Source: Pseudomonas linyingensis (lineage in GTDB: Bacteria; Pseudomonadota; Gammaproteobacteria; Pseudomonadales; Pseudomonadaceae). From it: a stretch of DNA of 64,000 bases. A model generated the notes under the pieces. It searched no databases and was not told the origin of the DNA. It was given only the letters and a program-made list of their open reading frames with translations. Positions 24,701 through 34,175 of this stretch are shown here, piece after piece (position 1 is the first letter of the stretch; each line of letters begins with the position of its first letter). The stretch is taken from positions 62,001 through 126,000 of the forward strand of contig NZ_FNZE01000011.1 of the NCBI RefSeq assembly GCF_900109175.1, read 5' to 3'. The translations under genes were made by a program, and so were the position numbers.

Positions 24701-25807
24701 ATGAAGCAGACAGGCATGAAGCTGCGCGGGGTCAACCTGGGCAGCTGGCTGGTACTGGAGAAGTGGATGGTGCCCAGCCTGTTCGAGGGGCTGGCCGCCA
24801 CCGATGAAACCACCTGGTGCGCCGAGCTGGGCGAAGCGGCTAGCGAAAAATTGCACCGCCACTGGAACACTTTCGTCACCCGCGACGATTTCGCCTGGCT
24901 GGCCGAGCACGGCCTGAACGCCGTGCGCATTCCGCTGGGACACTGGATCTTCGGCGCCGACTACCCCTATCACCCGAGCTATGGCGTCAGCCGCCATCCC
25001 TTCGTGGTGGGCGGCATCGCGGTGCTCGACCGCGCCATGGACTGGGCACAGGAGTTCGGCCTGCGCGTGGTACTCGACCTGCACGCCGCGCCCGGCTGCC
25101 AGAACGGCTTCGACAACGGCGGGATCAAGGATGTCTGCGAGTGGCACACCCGTCCTGAATATCTGGAACACTCGCTCGGCGTGCTTGAACGCCTGGCCGA
25201 GCGCTATCGCGACCATCCGGCGCTGCACGCCATCGAGGTGCTCAACGAACCACGCTGGGACGTGCCCACCGACTACCTCAAGGCCTACAACCTGGCCGCC
25301 TACGAGCGCATTCGCAAACACTGCCCGGCCGAGCGGGTGGCGGTGGTGTTCCACGACGGGTTTCGCGATTTCCGCGAATACCTGGGCTTCATGCAGGAGC
25401 CGCAGTACCGCAACGTGATCTTCGACATCCACCGCTACCAGTGTTTCGAACGCGGCGATATCGACATGGACATCTACGGCCACATCCGCAAGGCCACCGG
25501 TGAGTGGAAGCAGGAGGCCGATGCCATCATCACCGAACTGGGCCTGCCGACGTTCTGCGGAGAATGGAGCCTGGGGCTGGACCTGAAGGTGGTTTCGCTG
25601 TGGGCAGAAGGGCCATTCAACCATGCCCTGGAACAGATGGATGCCTTTCAGGAAGCGGTGGCGTACCGCGGCTACGCGGCCGGCCAGTTGGCTACTTACG
25701 AGAAGTATCTGGGCTGGTTCTTCTGGAGCTACAAGACCGAAACGACCCCCGCCTGGTGCTTCCGCGAGTGCGTGGAGCGTGGCTGGCTCCCATCACGGTT
25801 CGCGTAG
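24701..25807 (+). CDS. GH5-family glycoside hydrolase (exo-1,3-beta-glucanase-like)
   Basis: This 368-aa protein opens G-V-N-L-G-S-W-L-V-L-E-K-W, typical of GH5 exo-beta-1,3-glucanases. It carries the acid/base V-L-N-E-P-R near residue 190, the conserved H-R-Y-Q-C-F near 247, and the nucleophile Glu in F-C-G-E-W-S near 286. No signal peptide is visible, so it would act in the cytoplasm or on imported oligosaccharides. ATG 24701 has a purine-rich GGGAGG site. It is convergent with the ABC transporter gene and overlaps its last 15 bp; glk lies just beyond. Confidence 0.88.
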   Translation: MKQTGMKLRGVNLGSWLVLEKWMVPSLFEGLAATDETTWCAELGEAASEKLHRHWNTFVTRDDFAWLAEHGLNAVRIPLGHWIFGADYPYHPSYGVSRHPFVVGGIAVLDRAMDWAQEFGLRVVLDLHAAPGCQNGFDNGGIKDVCEWHTRPEYLEHSLGVLERLAERYRDHPALHAIEVLNEPRWDVPTDYLKAYNLAAYERIRKHCPAERVAVVFHDGFRDFREYLGFMQEPQYRNVIFDIHRYQCFERGDIDMDIYGHIRKATGEWKQEADAIITELGLPTFCGEWSLGLDLKVVSLWAEGPFNHALEQMDAFQEAVAYRGYAAGQLATYEKYLGWFFWSYKTETTPAWCFRECVERGWLPSRFA

Positions 25808-27571
25808 GGAGCAGGGGGCGGGAGCTGGTGCGCAGGTCAGGTACTTGTCTTCGCAGAGGCGATCCAGCACCAGCTTGCGCGTGTAGTGGCTTTCCAGGCT
25901 GCTGTGGAAGCTGATCGTCAGCACCGTCGACCCCTGCAGCTCGCGGTGCAGCACTTCCGTCATGCACTCCTCACCCTGGACATCGAAGGCGTCGGTGGCC
26001 TCCTCGATGAACACCCAGGCCGGGTGATGCAGCAGCAGGCGGGCGATACCCAGCCGCTGCTGGGCCCGCAGCGGCAGCACCCGATCCCAGTCGTCGCTCT
26101 CCTCCAGGCGCGGCGCCAGCCAGGCGACCCCGGCACATTTGAGCGCATGCTGGATTTTCGACTGACTGAAATGGCCGGTGGAGTGCGGGTAGCTGAGCGC
26201 CGCCTGCAAGGTGCCGTCCGGCAGGAACGGACGCTGTGGCAGGAACACGATGCTTTGCCCGGCGGGCAGGCGAATCTCGCCCCGCCCCCAGGGCCATAGC
26301 CCGGCGACAGCCTTGAACAGGCCGATGGCCAGGCTCGGGTCGCCACTGATCAGCACCCGCTCGCCGCGCTGGATGGTCATGTCGAGATTTTCCAGCAGCA
26401 GCCGGCCGTCCGGGTTGGCCAGACTCAGGCCGCGCAGCACCAGTTCGTCGCCCCGCCCCGGGCGCAGGTCGATGCGGTGCTCCGGCGGACTGGCGGCGCG
26501 CTCCTCGAGCAGCAGCATGTCGTTGTACAGGCTCACCACCCGGTCGGCCGAAGCCCGGCACTTGGCCAGTTCGCCGAGATTGTCGATCGGCCAGGACAAG
26601 GCCGAGGTGAGCCGCTGAAAGGCCTGCGCGGCCTGCATCAGGATGCCCAGCGACATAGCCCCGGCGATGAACTGGGGGGCGGCGACGAGGATCGGAAAGA
26701 CCGGCAGCAGGGTGCCATAGCCGGTGGAGAAGGAAACGATACCCAAGTAGCCGAAGGTCTGGCGATTCCAGCCGCGGCCGACATCGGCGAACAATTGATC
26801 GGCCTGGCGGTGTTCGATGTCTTCGCCATGCATCAGGGCGATCGACTCCGAATTCTCCCGCGCCCTTGCCAGACCGAAGCGCAGGTTGGCCTCCACCGTC
26901 TGCAGGCGGTTGGTGGCCTTGATCAGCGGCCGACCGAGCAGCAGACCCAGCACGGTGCCGCCGCCAGCGTAGAAAAAGGCCAGCAGCACCAGGTAACCGG
27001 GCACCTCCAGAGCGGTGCCGGGGATCGGCAGGCTGCCGGAGACGCTGAGCAGGATGTCGACGAAGCTGCCGAGGATCAGCAGCGAATAGAGCAGTGACAG
27101 GGCCAGGGCGATGGCTGCCTCTGTGGCGATGCGGATGTCCTCGGCGATACGCCCGTCGGGATTGTCGTGCTCGCCGCTGGTGAACTGCAGCTGGTAGTGA
27201 CGAGCATGGGCCATCCACTGGTCGAGCAGGCGCGTGGTCATCCAGCGCCGCCAGTCCAACTGCAACCAGCGTTTCACGTGCAGGTGCAGCGCGGTGACCA
27301 GCATGGTCAGGATGAAAATCAGCACAAAGGTGGCGATCAGCAGCCAGAGGTCGCTCAACGAGCGCGCCTCGAGAACATCGAACAGTTCGCGGTTCCAGTA
27401 GCTGATCCAGATTGCCAGCCCCACCTGGGCCTCGGTCAGCGCGACCAGCAGCAGCACGGCGCCGCGGATCTTCCATTTGCGTTCGCTGTTCCAGTAGGGT
27501 CCTGCCAGACGCATGAACTGCCAACTCAGGTGCTTCTGGCGAGGGGCGAGGGGCGGGCTGGAGGGCGGCAT
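25793..27571 (-). CDS. ABC exporter half-transporter with degenerate ATPase (YddA/ABCD-like)
   Basis: The 592-aa protein has an N-terminal six-helix domain of the ABC_membrane_2/SbmA-like type (W-K-I-R-G-A-V-L, then Y-W-N-R-E-L-F-D and the E-H-D-N-P-D-G-R-I motif) and a C-terminal nucleotide-binding domain. The Walker A region reads S-G-D-P-S-L-A-I-G-L-F with no Gly-Lys-Ser/Thr, the signature is P-L-R-A-Q-Q-R, and Walker B ends F-I-E-E-A-T-D-A-F-D. ATP hydrolysis is therefore doubtful. It sits four bases after glk on the same strand. Confidence 0.85.
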   Translation of the reverse strand: MPPSSPPLAPRQKHLSWQFMRLAGPYWNSERKWKIRGAVLLLVALTEAQVGLAIWISYWNRELFDVLEARSLSDLWLLIATFVLIFILTMLVTALHLHVKRWLQLDWRRWMTTRLLDQWMAHARHYQLQFTSGEHDNPDGRIAEDIRIATEAAIALALSLLYSLLILGSFVDILLSVSGSLPIPGTALEVPGYLVLLAFFYAGGGTVLGLLLGRPLIKATNRLQTVEANLRFGLARARENSESIALMHGEDIEHRQADQLFADVGRGWNRQTFGYLGIVSFSTGYGTLLPVFPILVAAPQFIAGAMSLGILMQAAQAFQRLTSALSWPIDNLGELAKCRASADRVVSLYNDMLLLEERAASPPEHRIDLRPGRGDELVLRGLSLANPDGRLLLENLDMTIQRGERVLISGDPSLAIGLFKAVAGLWPWGRGEIRLPAGQSIVFLPQRPFLPDGTLQAALSYPHSTGHFSQSKIQHALKCAGVAWLAPRLEESDDWDRVLPLRAQQRLGIARLLLHHPAWVFIEEATDAFDVQGEECMTEVLHRELQGSTVLTISFHSSLESHYTRKLVLDRLCEDKYLTCAPAPAPCSLREP

Positions 27572-27575
27572 GGGC

Positions 27576-28535
27576 TCAGTCAGCCTGGCGGGCCAGACGG
27601 ACAGCGATCTGCGCGGCGCCGCGCAGACCCAGCTGTTCGTCGAGCACCACATGCAAGGGGATACGCTCCAGTAGCGCGCGCATCGGGGGCTTGGCGCAGA
27701 ACGCCTCGCGCACCTCCTGGCGCTGCAGGAATGGCAGGATCTTCGGCGCGATGCCTCCGCACAGGTAGACGCCGCCGCGCGCCAGGGCGGTCAGCGCCAG
27801 ATTGCCGGCAACTGCGGCATACAGGCGAGCGAACAGCTCGAGGGTCGCCACCGCCAGCACCTCGCCGGCCGCAGCGGCCTGACTGATTTGCGCGGCGGAG
27901 GGCAGGGTGGGCGCATCTACGGATTGTCCGCCCAGGAAGGCGTACAGCCGGGTGAGACCGGGACCGGAGAGCAGCAGCTCGAGGCTCACCCGGCCATGGC
28001 GTGGCAACAGGTGGCGCAGCAGCGCCAGTTGCTGCTCGTCCTGCGGGGCGAAGTCGGCGTGGCCGCCCTCGCCCCGCAGCACCAGCGGTTGCTGCGGTGT
28101 GCCGGCGACGAGGGCCATGCCCAGGCCGGAACCGGCGCCCAGCAGCGCGCGCACACCCTCGGGCGGCGCCGCACCGGTCTGCAGGGTGCACAGCTGGTGT
28201 GGCTGCAGCAGGGGCAGGCCGTGGGCCTGGGCGACGAAGTCATTGACCAGCTCGACCTGGCGCAGGCCCAGGGACTCAGCCAGTTCGGCGGCATCCAGGC
28301 TCCACGGCAGATTGGTCAACTGTACCCGCTGATGCTCCAACGGACCGGCCAGGGCGATGCAGGCGGCTTGCGGGTGCTCGCCGGAGAGCAGGAAGGCGCG
28401 CAGCAGGCTGGAAAAGTCGGCATGCTTGCGGCTGGCCAGGGTTTGCAGGCGCAGCGTCTGCCACCCGTCGTCCGTCCCGCGGGCCAGCAGCAGGCGCGCA
28501 CTGGTACCGCCGATATCTGCCGCCAGGATGAGCAT
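27576..28535 (-). CDS. glk: glucokinase
   Basis: This 319-aa protein has the ATP-binding A-A-D-I-G-G-T-S-A-R at the N-terminus, an N-D-F motif (L-V-N-D-F-V-A-Q-A) with the catalytic Asp near residue 100, G-A-G-S-G-L-G-M-A near 135 and the E-G-G-H-A-D-F-A-P block near 158. It phosphorylates glucose to glucose-6-phosphate for the Entner-Doudoroff route. Residues Y-L-C-G-G-I-A-P-K near 275 complete the fold. The ABC transporter follows in the same operon. Confidence 0.94.
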   Translation of the reverse strand: MLILAADIGGTSARLLLARGTDDGWQTLRLQTLASRKHADFSSLLRAFLLSGEHPQAACIALAGPLEHQRVQLTNLPWSLDAAELAESLGLRQVELVNDFVAQAHGLPLLQPHQLCTLQTGAAPPEGVRALLGAGSGLGMALVAGTPQQPLVLRGEGGHADFAPQDEQQLALLRHLLPRHGRVSLELLLSGPGLTRLYAFLGGQSVDAPTLPSAAQISQAAAAGEVLAVATLELFARLYAAVAGNLALTALARGGVYLCGGIAPKILPFLQRQEVREAFCAKPPMRALLERIPLHVVLDEQLGLRGAAQIAVRLARQAD

Positions 28536-28817
28536 GCTTACCTCGTCGTGCAGGTACGACCGAGATGCACACCGCGCGCATCGCGCCCGCGGTCAATCAG
28601 AGCATCCAGATGGGCCGGGGAATGCCCCGGCGGATCAACCGACCGGCAGGTCCGCGCATCTCGCGGGCGCGGTCGGTCTGCCCTGCAGTATAGGTGACTC
28701 TGTGGAGAGCCCATGGTGGCTGCGACAGCGGGCTGCCGATGGCGATCCGCCCGCTGCATAGGATGGCGGCTGGACGTAGAAAGCAAAACAGCCTCGGACG
28801 GCTGCGCTTGCTGCGGA

Positions 28818-30290
28818 TCAGAACGAGGCGATGATGCGCCCGAGCACTTCCATGGCACGCTCGCTCTGCGCGTCCCAGGGGTGGCCGTAGTTCAGTCGTG
28901 CGCAGTTGCGAAAGCGCCGGGTAGCCGAGAAGATCGGCCCCGGTGCCAGGCTGATGCCCTGGGCCAGGGCCAGCTGGAACAGCTGCAGCGAGTCGACCTG
29001 TTCGGGGAACTCGAACCAAAGGAAATAGCCGCCGCTCGGCCGGGTCACCCGCGTGCTGGCCGGGAAGTGCCGCGCCGCCGAGGCGAGCATCGACGCCTGC
29101 TGGCTCTCCAGCGCATGGCGCAGCTTGCGCAGATGGCGATCGTAGCCGCCATGCTGCAGGTAGTCGGCGATGGCCGCCTGCGCCGGCACCGAGGGCGAGA
29201 TGGTGGTCATCAGCTTGAGGCGGCGGATCTGCTCGGCGTAGCGCCCGCCGGCCACCCAGCCGATCCGGTAGCCCGGCGCCAGACACTTGGAGAACGAGCC
29301 GCAGTGCATCACCAGCCCCTCGCGGTCGAAGCTCTTCACCGGCCGCGGTGGCTGCGTGCCGAAGTACAGCTCGGCGTACACGTCGTCCTCGATCAGCGGC
29401 ACCTGGTGGCGCTGCAGCAACTCGTACAGCGCGCGCTTCTTGTCATCGTCCATGCTCGCGCCCAGCGGGTTCTGCAGGCTGCTCATGAACCAGCAGGCCT
29501 TGATCGGCAGCTCCCTGAGACTGTCCTCCAGGCTGGCGAGGTCGATGCCCTCGCGCGGGTGCACCGGGATCTCCACCGCCTTGAGCTCGAGGCGCTCGAG
29601 CACCTGCAGGGTGGCGTAGAAGGCCGGCGCCTCGATGGCCACCAGGTCGCCCGGGCGGGTGACGCACTGCAGGCACAGGTTGAGTGCCTCCATGGCGCCG
29701 GTGCTGATCACCAGCTCCTCCAGCGGCAGCATCACCCCGCTGACCATGTAGCGCAAGGCGATCTGCCGGCGCAGGTCGGCGTTGCCCTCGGTCATGTCGG
29801 CGATCACCGCATGGGGCGACAGCCCGCGCACGCCATGGGCCATGGAGCGCGCCAGACGGGCGAGAGGGAACAGGTCGGGACTGGGGAAGGCCGAGCCGAA
29901 CGGCACGGTATCCGGGTCCTTCAGCGAACCGAGCACCGAGAACACCAGCTCGCTGACGTCGACCGCGCTGGTCTGCGCCTGGCGGGCGCTGATGCCGGGC
30001 TCGGACAGCGGGCGCTTTGCCAGCTCGCGCACGAAGTAGCCCGAGCGCGCCCGCGCCAGGATCAGGCCGCGGCTTTCCAGCAGGTAGTAGGCCTGGAACA
30101 CCGTCGACGGGCTGACCCCGTAGGTGCGGCTGGCATGGCGCACCGAGGGCACCTTCTGCCCGGGGGCCAGCACGCCGGTGCGGATCAGCGCGGCGATCTC
30201 GTCGGCAAACTTCTCGTAGCGCTTCATCTTGTCGGGATTCACCGGGACGGGAACTGAGACAAGGGAGTCTACCGGCTGCCGACGCTCCAT
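28818..30290 (-). CDS. MocR/PdxR-type regulator (GntR HTH fused to aminotransferase fold)
   Basis: This 490-aa protein has a winged helix at residues about 25-90 (G-Q-K-V-P-S-V-R ... Y-G-V-S-P-S-T-V) and a class I aminotransferase-like domain from about 110 onward, with a PLP lysine in G-S-F-S-K-C-L-A-P-G-Y-R near 320. The family binds PLP plus an effector amine and often controls amine or amino-acid genes. ATG 30290 is chosen over an upstream TTG. It is followed by 280 bp without a supported gene before glk, and ccoG lies upstream on the same strand. Confidence 0.9.
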   Translation of the reverse strand: MERRQPVDSLVSVPVPVNPDKMKRYEKFADEIAALIRTGVLAPGQKVPSVRHASRTYGVSPSTVFQAYYLLESRGLILARARSGYFVRELAKRPLSEPGISARQAQTSAVDVSELVFSVLGSLKDPDTVPFGSAFPSPDLFPLARLARSMAHGVRGLSPHAVIADMTEGNADLRRQIALRYMVSGVMLPLEELVISTGAMEALNLCLQCVTRPGDLVAIEAPAFYATLQVLERLELKAVEIPVHPREGIDLASLEDSLRELPIKACWFMSSLQNPLGASMDDDKKRALYELLQRHQVPLIEDDVYAELYFGTQPPRPVKSFDREGLVMHCGSFSKCLAPGYRIGWVAGGRYAEQIRRLKLMTTISPSVPAQAAIADYLQHGGYDRHLRKLRHALESQQASMLASAARHFPASTRVTRPSGGYFLWFEFPEQVDSLQLFQLALAQGISLAPGPIFSATRRFRNCARLNYGHPWDAQSERAMEVLGRIIASF

Positions 30291-30313
30291 GGCGCTATTG
30301 CCTTGCGGCGGGA

Positions 30314-31726
30314 TCAACGATTGACCGGCGAGACGAAGGTGGTCCGGGCGCTGACGCGCACCTGTTCATCGTCCAGGTCCATCACCGCGAAGAGCAGCGG
30401 CTCGGAGCTGCTGGCCGCGCGCTCGGCGGTCAGCGCCACGCTCACCGCCACGTCGAGGATTTCCCCAGGGGCCAGTTGCAGCTCCTGCTCGCCCTGCAGT
30501 ACGAAGGGGCCGGGCTCGACCAGACTGATGGCGTAGCGGTGCGGCTGCTGGGTCTTGTTGATCACCTTGAGGCGGTAGATGTTCTCGATCTGCCCCTCGC
30601 TGTTCTCGCGGAACAGGCCGCGGTCCTTGGCCACGTCCAGTTGCACCATCGGCCGCACGCTCAGCGCCCAGCCGAAGGCGCCGAACATCAGCAGCAGCGC
30701 GGCGGCGTAGCCGACCAGGCGCGGGCGCAGCCAGCGGGTCTTGCCGCCGGCCAGCTCGCGCTCGGAACTGTAGCGCACCAGGCCGCGCTCATAGCCCATC
30801 TTGTCCATGATGCTGTCGCAGGCGTCGATGCAGGCGCCGCAGCCGATGCATTCCAGCTGCAGGCCGTCGCGGATGTCGATGCCGGTCGGGCAGACCTGCA
30901 CGCACAGGGTGCAGTCGATGCAGTCGCCGAGGCCGGCGGCCTGGTGGTCAACTTCCTTCCGGCGCGGACCACGGCTTTCGCCGCGGGCGCTGTCGTAGGA
31001 AACGATCAGGGTGTCGGCGTCGAACATCACGCTCTGGAAGCGCGAGTAGGGACACATGTCGCGGCACACCTTCTCGCGCAGCCAGCCGGCGTTGCCGTAG
31101 GTGGCGGCGGTGAAGAAGAACACCCAGAAGGCGCTGGTCGAATCCAGTTGCAGGGTGAACAGGTCGTGCACCAGGGCGCGGATCGGCGTGAAGTAGCCGA
31201 CGAAGGCCAGCGCGGTGACCAGGCTCACCGCCAGCCACAGGCCGTGCTTGGCGCTGCGGCGCGCAAGTTTCTCGGCCGACCAGGACGCGGCATCCAGCTT
31301 GATGCGCTGCTGGCGGTCGCCCTCGGTGACCTTCTCCACCCACATGAACACCCAGGTCCACACGCTTTGCGGGCAGGCATAGCCGCACCACACGCGGCCG
31401 GCGGCCACGGTGATGGCAAACAGGCCGAAGGCGCAGATGATCAGCAGTGCCGATAGGAGGATGAAGTCCTGCGGCCAGAAGGTGGCGCCGAAGATGTAGA
31501 ACTGATGCTCGGCCAGGTCCCAGAGCACCGCCTGGCGGTCACCCCAGTTCAGCCAGGCGGTGCCGAAGAACAGCAGGAACAGCGCTCCGGCGCCGCCCAG
31601 GCGCAGGTTGCGGAACAGCCCGGTGAAACTGCGGGTGTGAATGGCGCCGCCGGCTTGCGCGGGTGTCAGGCGCGGCGGCCGTGGCTCGACCGTCTCGACG
31701 ATCTGCGCGGGGATGCGTTCGCTCAT
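30314..31726 (-). CDS. ccoG: cytochrome oxidase accessory ferredoxin CcoG/FixG
   Basis: This 470-aa membrane protein has four to five helices and two 4Fe-4S clusters (C-I-D-C-T-L-C-V-Q-V-C-P and C-I-G-C-G-A-C-I-D-A-C). It also has the conserved W-C-G-Y-A-C-P-Q and R-D-M-C-P-Y-S-R-F-Q motifs and a C-terminal Ig-like domain. CcoG reduces copper for assembly of cbb3 oxidase. The ccoNOP and ccoI genes are not in the window. The 300 bp upstream hold no supported gene. Confidence 0.95.
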   Translation of the reverse strand: MSERIPAQIVETVEPRPPRLTPAQAGGAIHTRSFTGLFRNLRLGGAGALFLLFFGTAWLNWGDRQAVLWDLAEHQFYIFGATFWPQDFILLSALLIICAFGLFAITVAAGRVWCGYACPQSVWTWVFMWVEKVTEGDRQQRIKLDAASWSAEKLARRSAKHGLWLAVSLVTALAFVGYFTPIRALVHDLFTLQLDSTSAFWVFFFTAATYGNAGWLREKVCRDMCPYSRFQSVMFDADTLIVSYDSARGESRGPRRKEVDHQAAGLGDCIDCTLCVQVCPTGIDIRDGLQLECIGCGACIDACDSIMDKMGYERGLVRYSSERELAGGKTRWLRPRLVGYAAALLLMFGAFGWALSVRPMVQLDVAKDRGLFRENSEGQIENIYRLKVINKTQQPHRYAISLVEPGPFVLQGEQELQLAPGEILDVAVSVALTAERAASSSEPLLFAVMDLDDEQVRVSARTTFVSPVNR

Positions 31727-32030
31727 GGTGAGGCTCCATCAGGCCTACAAAAGATGGGGCCAATGATCGGCGCATGACTGCAAAGGAAACAGACTCAGAT
31801 CCGCGTGGAAAAAGCGGATCAGATGGGACGGGCATACGACAGGACTTGCTGGCTGACGGTGGGACAGGCCGCGTATATGCCCAGCCTCGATCCCAGCGAC
31901 GAGGTCGAGCTCACCAGTGCCTGTATTGCCTGTTCAGGCGGCCAGAGCGGCATCGGGACTGGCGCCCGGCGCGGCAGAACGGCATGGCACGGCGCCGGCC
32001 ATCGCCATCGATCGCGGTCGGCCCCCGAAC

Positions 32031-32234
32031 TCAGGCGCCGAACTTGATGGTGGTCGTGGCGAACAGCCCGATCAGGAACCAGCCGATGGCCGAGGTAGTT
32101 CCGAGGGCCATGCCGCCCAGCCAGATGCCCAGGGCGATCTCGTAGGCCAGTCGCCGTTCGCGGCGCGGCGCGGCTGCAGTTGCCGCACGGGGTGGATAGT
32201 CGTCGTAGTCGTCTTCGTCTCGGATTGCACGCAT
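32031..32234 (-). CDS. small membrane protein, conserved-looking (67 aa)
   Basis: An acidic N-terminus (R-D-E-D-D-Y-D-D-Y) and a basic linker precede two short hydrophobic segments (about residues 33-62). The gene lies between ccoG and the integrase and has its own ATG at 32234. It appears to be a small inner-membrane protein; the function is unknown. Confidence 0.6.
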   Translation of the reverse strand: MRAIRDEDDYDDYPPRAATAAAPRRERRLAYEIALGIWLGGMALGTTSAIGWFLIGLFATTTIKFGA

Positions 32235-32333
32235 TGCTGGTTTTCCGCAGGGGGTTTCGATTCCGGGCGCGGACGGTAGTCAATTTTCGCTCCGTCTGCA
32301 ATCACCGCCGGACGCACGCAAAGGAGGTCACCC

Positions 32334-33629
32334 TTAATCCTTGACGCGCAGATTTTTCACCGAATGCGCGCGCTGTTCATCCAGCGAGTTGTAGTAGGTG
32401 TTCTGCGTGGTGCTCAGGCTGTTGTGGCGCAGGTCGGCCTGCAGATCCTTCATGTCGCGATGCGGTGCATCGAAAGTCGCCGAGGTGTGGCGCAGCCAGT
32501 GCAGCGAGGCGGAGCGCAGGTGATCGACCTCGTCGTTACTCCAGCCTTCCTCGACCATCCGCGCCAGGGAGCGGTCGAAGACCGCCTGCAGCAGCAGGCG
32601 CAGGTGGCGGTCGGACAGTCCGGCGCGGCCCGTGAGGGTGGAGAGGAGGGGATGCGTCTCCTGGGGCGAGGGCAGGGCAGGCAGTCCCAGATGACGCCGG
32701 TAGCGGATCAGGTAGGTCTGGATGTAGTCGTCGCGCACGCTGATCTTGGCGGCCTTGTTGCCCTTGCCGACCACATGGAACCACCAGTTGCCGGTGGTAT
32801 CGCGGCGAAAATCGCCCATGGTCGGCTCCCAGTTGTCGCGCCCGACCAGGTCGGAGACCCGCAGGTACATGGCGAACAATGTGGCCAGGATGAACAAGGT
32901 GCGTTCGTGCAGTTCGGGCTCTTCGTCGGCCATCTGCTCGGCGGTCTCGATCACGTAACTCCACTGCAGCTGGGTGAGCGAGCGGCCGGAGACGTCCAGG
33001 GTGTTGCGCTGCTTGTAGATCGACTTTTGTTTGACTGCCCGAAACGGATTGACCTCGGTGAGGCCTTCATCGGTGGCGTGCTGGAAGAAGCTGCCACACA
33101 CGGCGAACACCTGAGCCACCGAGCCCTGGGACATCTTGTAGGGGCGCTCACTGATCTCATGTGAGGCCGGATCAGCCAGCGCCCGGTTGCGTTTGGGCAC
33201 GGTCATGCTGAACGGACGCCAGGTTTCGTTCACCACATAGCTGTCGGACTCGAGTTTCTTGCGGCCACCGATCCGCACAAAGCGCGATTTGACCATCGGG
33301 CCGACCCAGTCCTTCGGAGGCCGCAGACAGAACTCCATGAAGGCTTCGGCATCGCGGCGGCGCAGATCGAGCAGCGGCTTGCGGGCGACCAGCAAGGCCC
33401 ACAGCAGCAGACGCTCGACATGGGTGCGGTAGGAATTGAAGGTGGGCTCGTTGCCGGCGTAGGACTTCAGAAACCCGCGGACCGCCATGTAGCCCTCGAT
33501 GGCCTGGAGTTCTGCCGGGAAACTGGCGAGGTAGTCGCGTACGGTCGGCAGTTCTTCGCTGAGCTGCAGGAAGTTCAGCCCCAGGAAGCGACTGTAGGTC
33601 TCGAACAGAGGAAACGGGGCTGTAGACAT
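32334..33629 (-). CDS. tyrosine recombinase / phage-type integrase
   Basis: This 431-aa protein has the catalytic set Arg in Y-L-R-V-S-D-L-V near residue 255, H-W-L-R-H-T near 370, His in L-R-H-N-S near 395 and Tyr in T-Q-N-T-Y-Y near 405. The N-terminal 200 residues are a large arm domain. ATG 33629 is chosen because upstream codons run into the promoter inverted repeat. No other phage genes lie next to it, so it is a solitary chromosomal recombinase or the scar of a lost element. Confidence 0.85.
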   Translation of the reverse strand: MSTAPFPLFETYSRFLGLNFLQLSEELPTVRDYLASFPAELQAIEGYMAVRGFLKSYAGNEPTFNSYRTHVERLLLWALLVARKPLLDLRRRDAEAFMEFCLRPPKDWVGPMVKSRFVRIGGRKKLESDSYVVNETWRPFSMTVPKRNRALADPASHEISERPYKMSQGSVAQVFAVCGSFFQHATDEGLTEVNPFRAVKQKSIYKQRNTLDVSGRSLTQLQWSYVIETAEQMADEEPELHERTLFILATLFAMYLRVSDLVGRDNWEPTMGDFRRDTTGNWWFHVVGKGNKAAKISVRDDYIQTYLIRYRRHLGLPALPSPQETHPLLSTLTGRAGLSDRHLRLLLQAVFDRSLARMVEEGWSNDEVDHLRSASLHWLRHTSATFDAPHRDMKDLQADLRHNSLSTTQNTYYNSLDEQRAHSVKNLRVKD

Positions 33630-33713
33630 GCTGAACTTTCTGACGTTGAGTGTACGAAGCGGGAACGGCAGTGCAACGTGATGGCGGTACTGCCGGGTGG
33701 GCGAATGCAGTAT

Positions 33714-33751
33714 ATGCAATATCCGGGTCTGGCCGTTATCGGATATTGCAT
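33714..33751. repeat. 12-bp perfect inverted repeat upstream of the integrase
   Basis: ATGCAATATCCG (33714-33725) and CGGATATTGCAT (33740-33751) are exact inverted arms around a 14-nt spacer, 85 bp before the recombinase start. It could be a recombination site or an operator. Confidence 0.85.
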
Positions 33752-34112
33752 TGATGTGTTGGCATAGGTGTGCTCCTCCGTCGTCAAACCCAGCCTTCTA
33801 CCTGGTTTCGCATAATGAAGATTATGTTAAATAATGGATCCGACCAAGCTATCCGATTGACCTGCTGCCATCTCTCTTGCGAATGCTTGAATTTGAAACT
33901 ATTCAGACCTGATCTCCTGCATTTATTGAGGGCTGGCAGCTAAAATTGAAACTCGCGCGTTTTTTTGTCTGCAAATTTGTAACTCTGCAGGCATCTTGCA
34001 ATGAACGCAATGTGGTACTCCACTCCGGCACTGGAAGGCAATTTGAGATTCCGGGTGCGACGACCAAAGTTTGCCCGCCCCCAGACTGAAAACTGACCCA
34101 CTTTGGGCCTAA

Positions 34113-34175
34113 TTCAACGAAGTCGAGCTTGAGGGCCTGACACAGTTCGGCGATGCGCTGGTGTTGCAGGTTCAT
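34113..34175 (-). pseudogene. IS21-family istB 5' stub
   Basis: The frame starts M-N-L-Q-H-Q-R-I-A-E-L-C-Q-A-L-K-L-D, the standard IstB N-terminus of IS21-family elements. Homology then stops and the frame continues to 33903 without IstB features. The istA gene and the rest of the element are gone. Confidence 0.65.
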
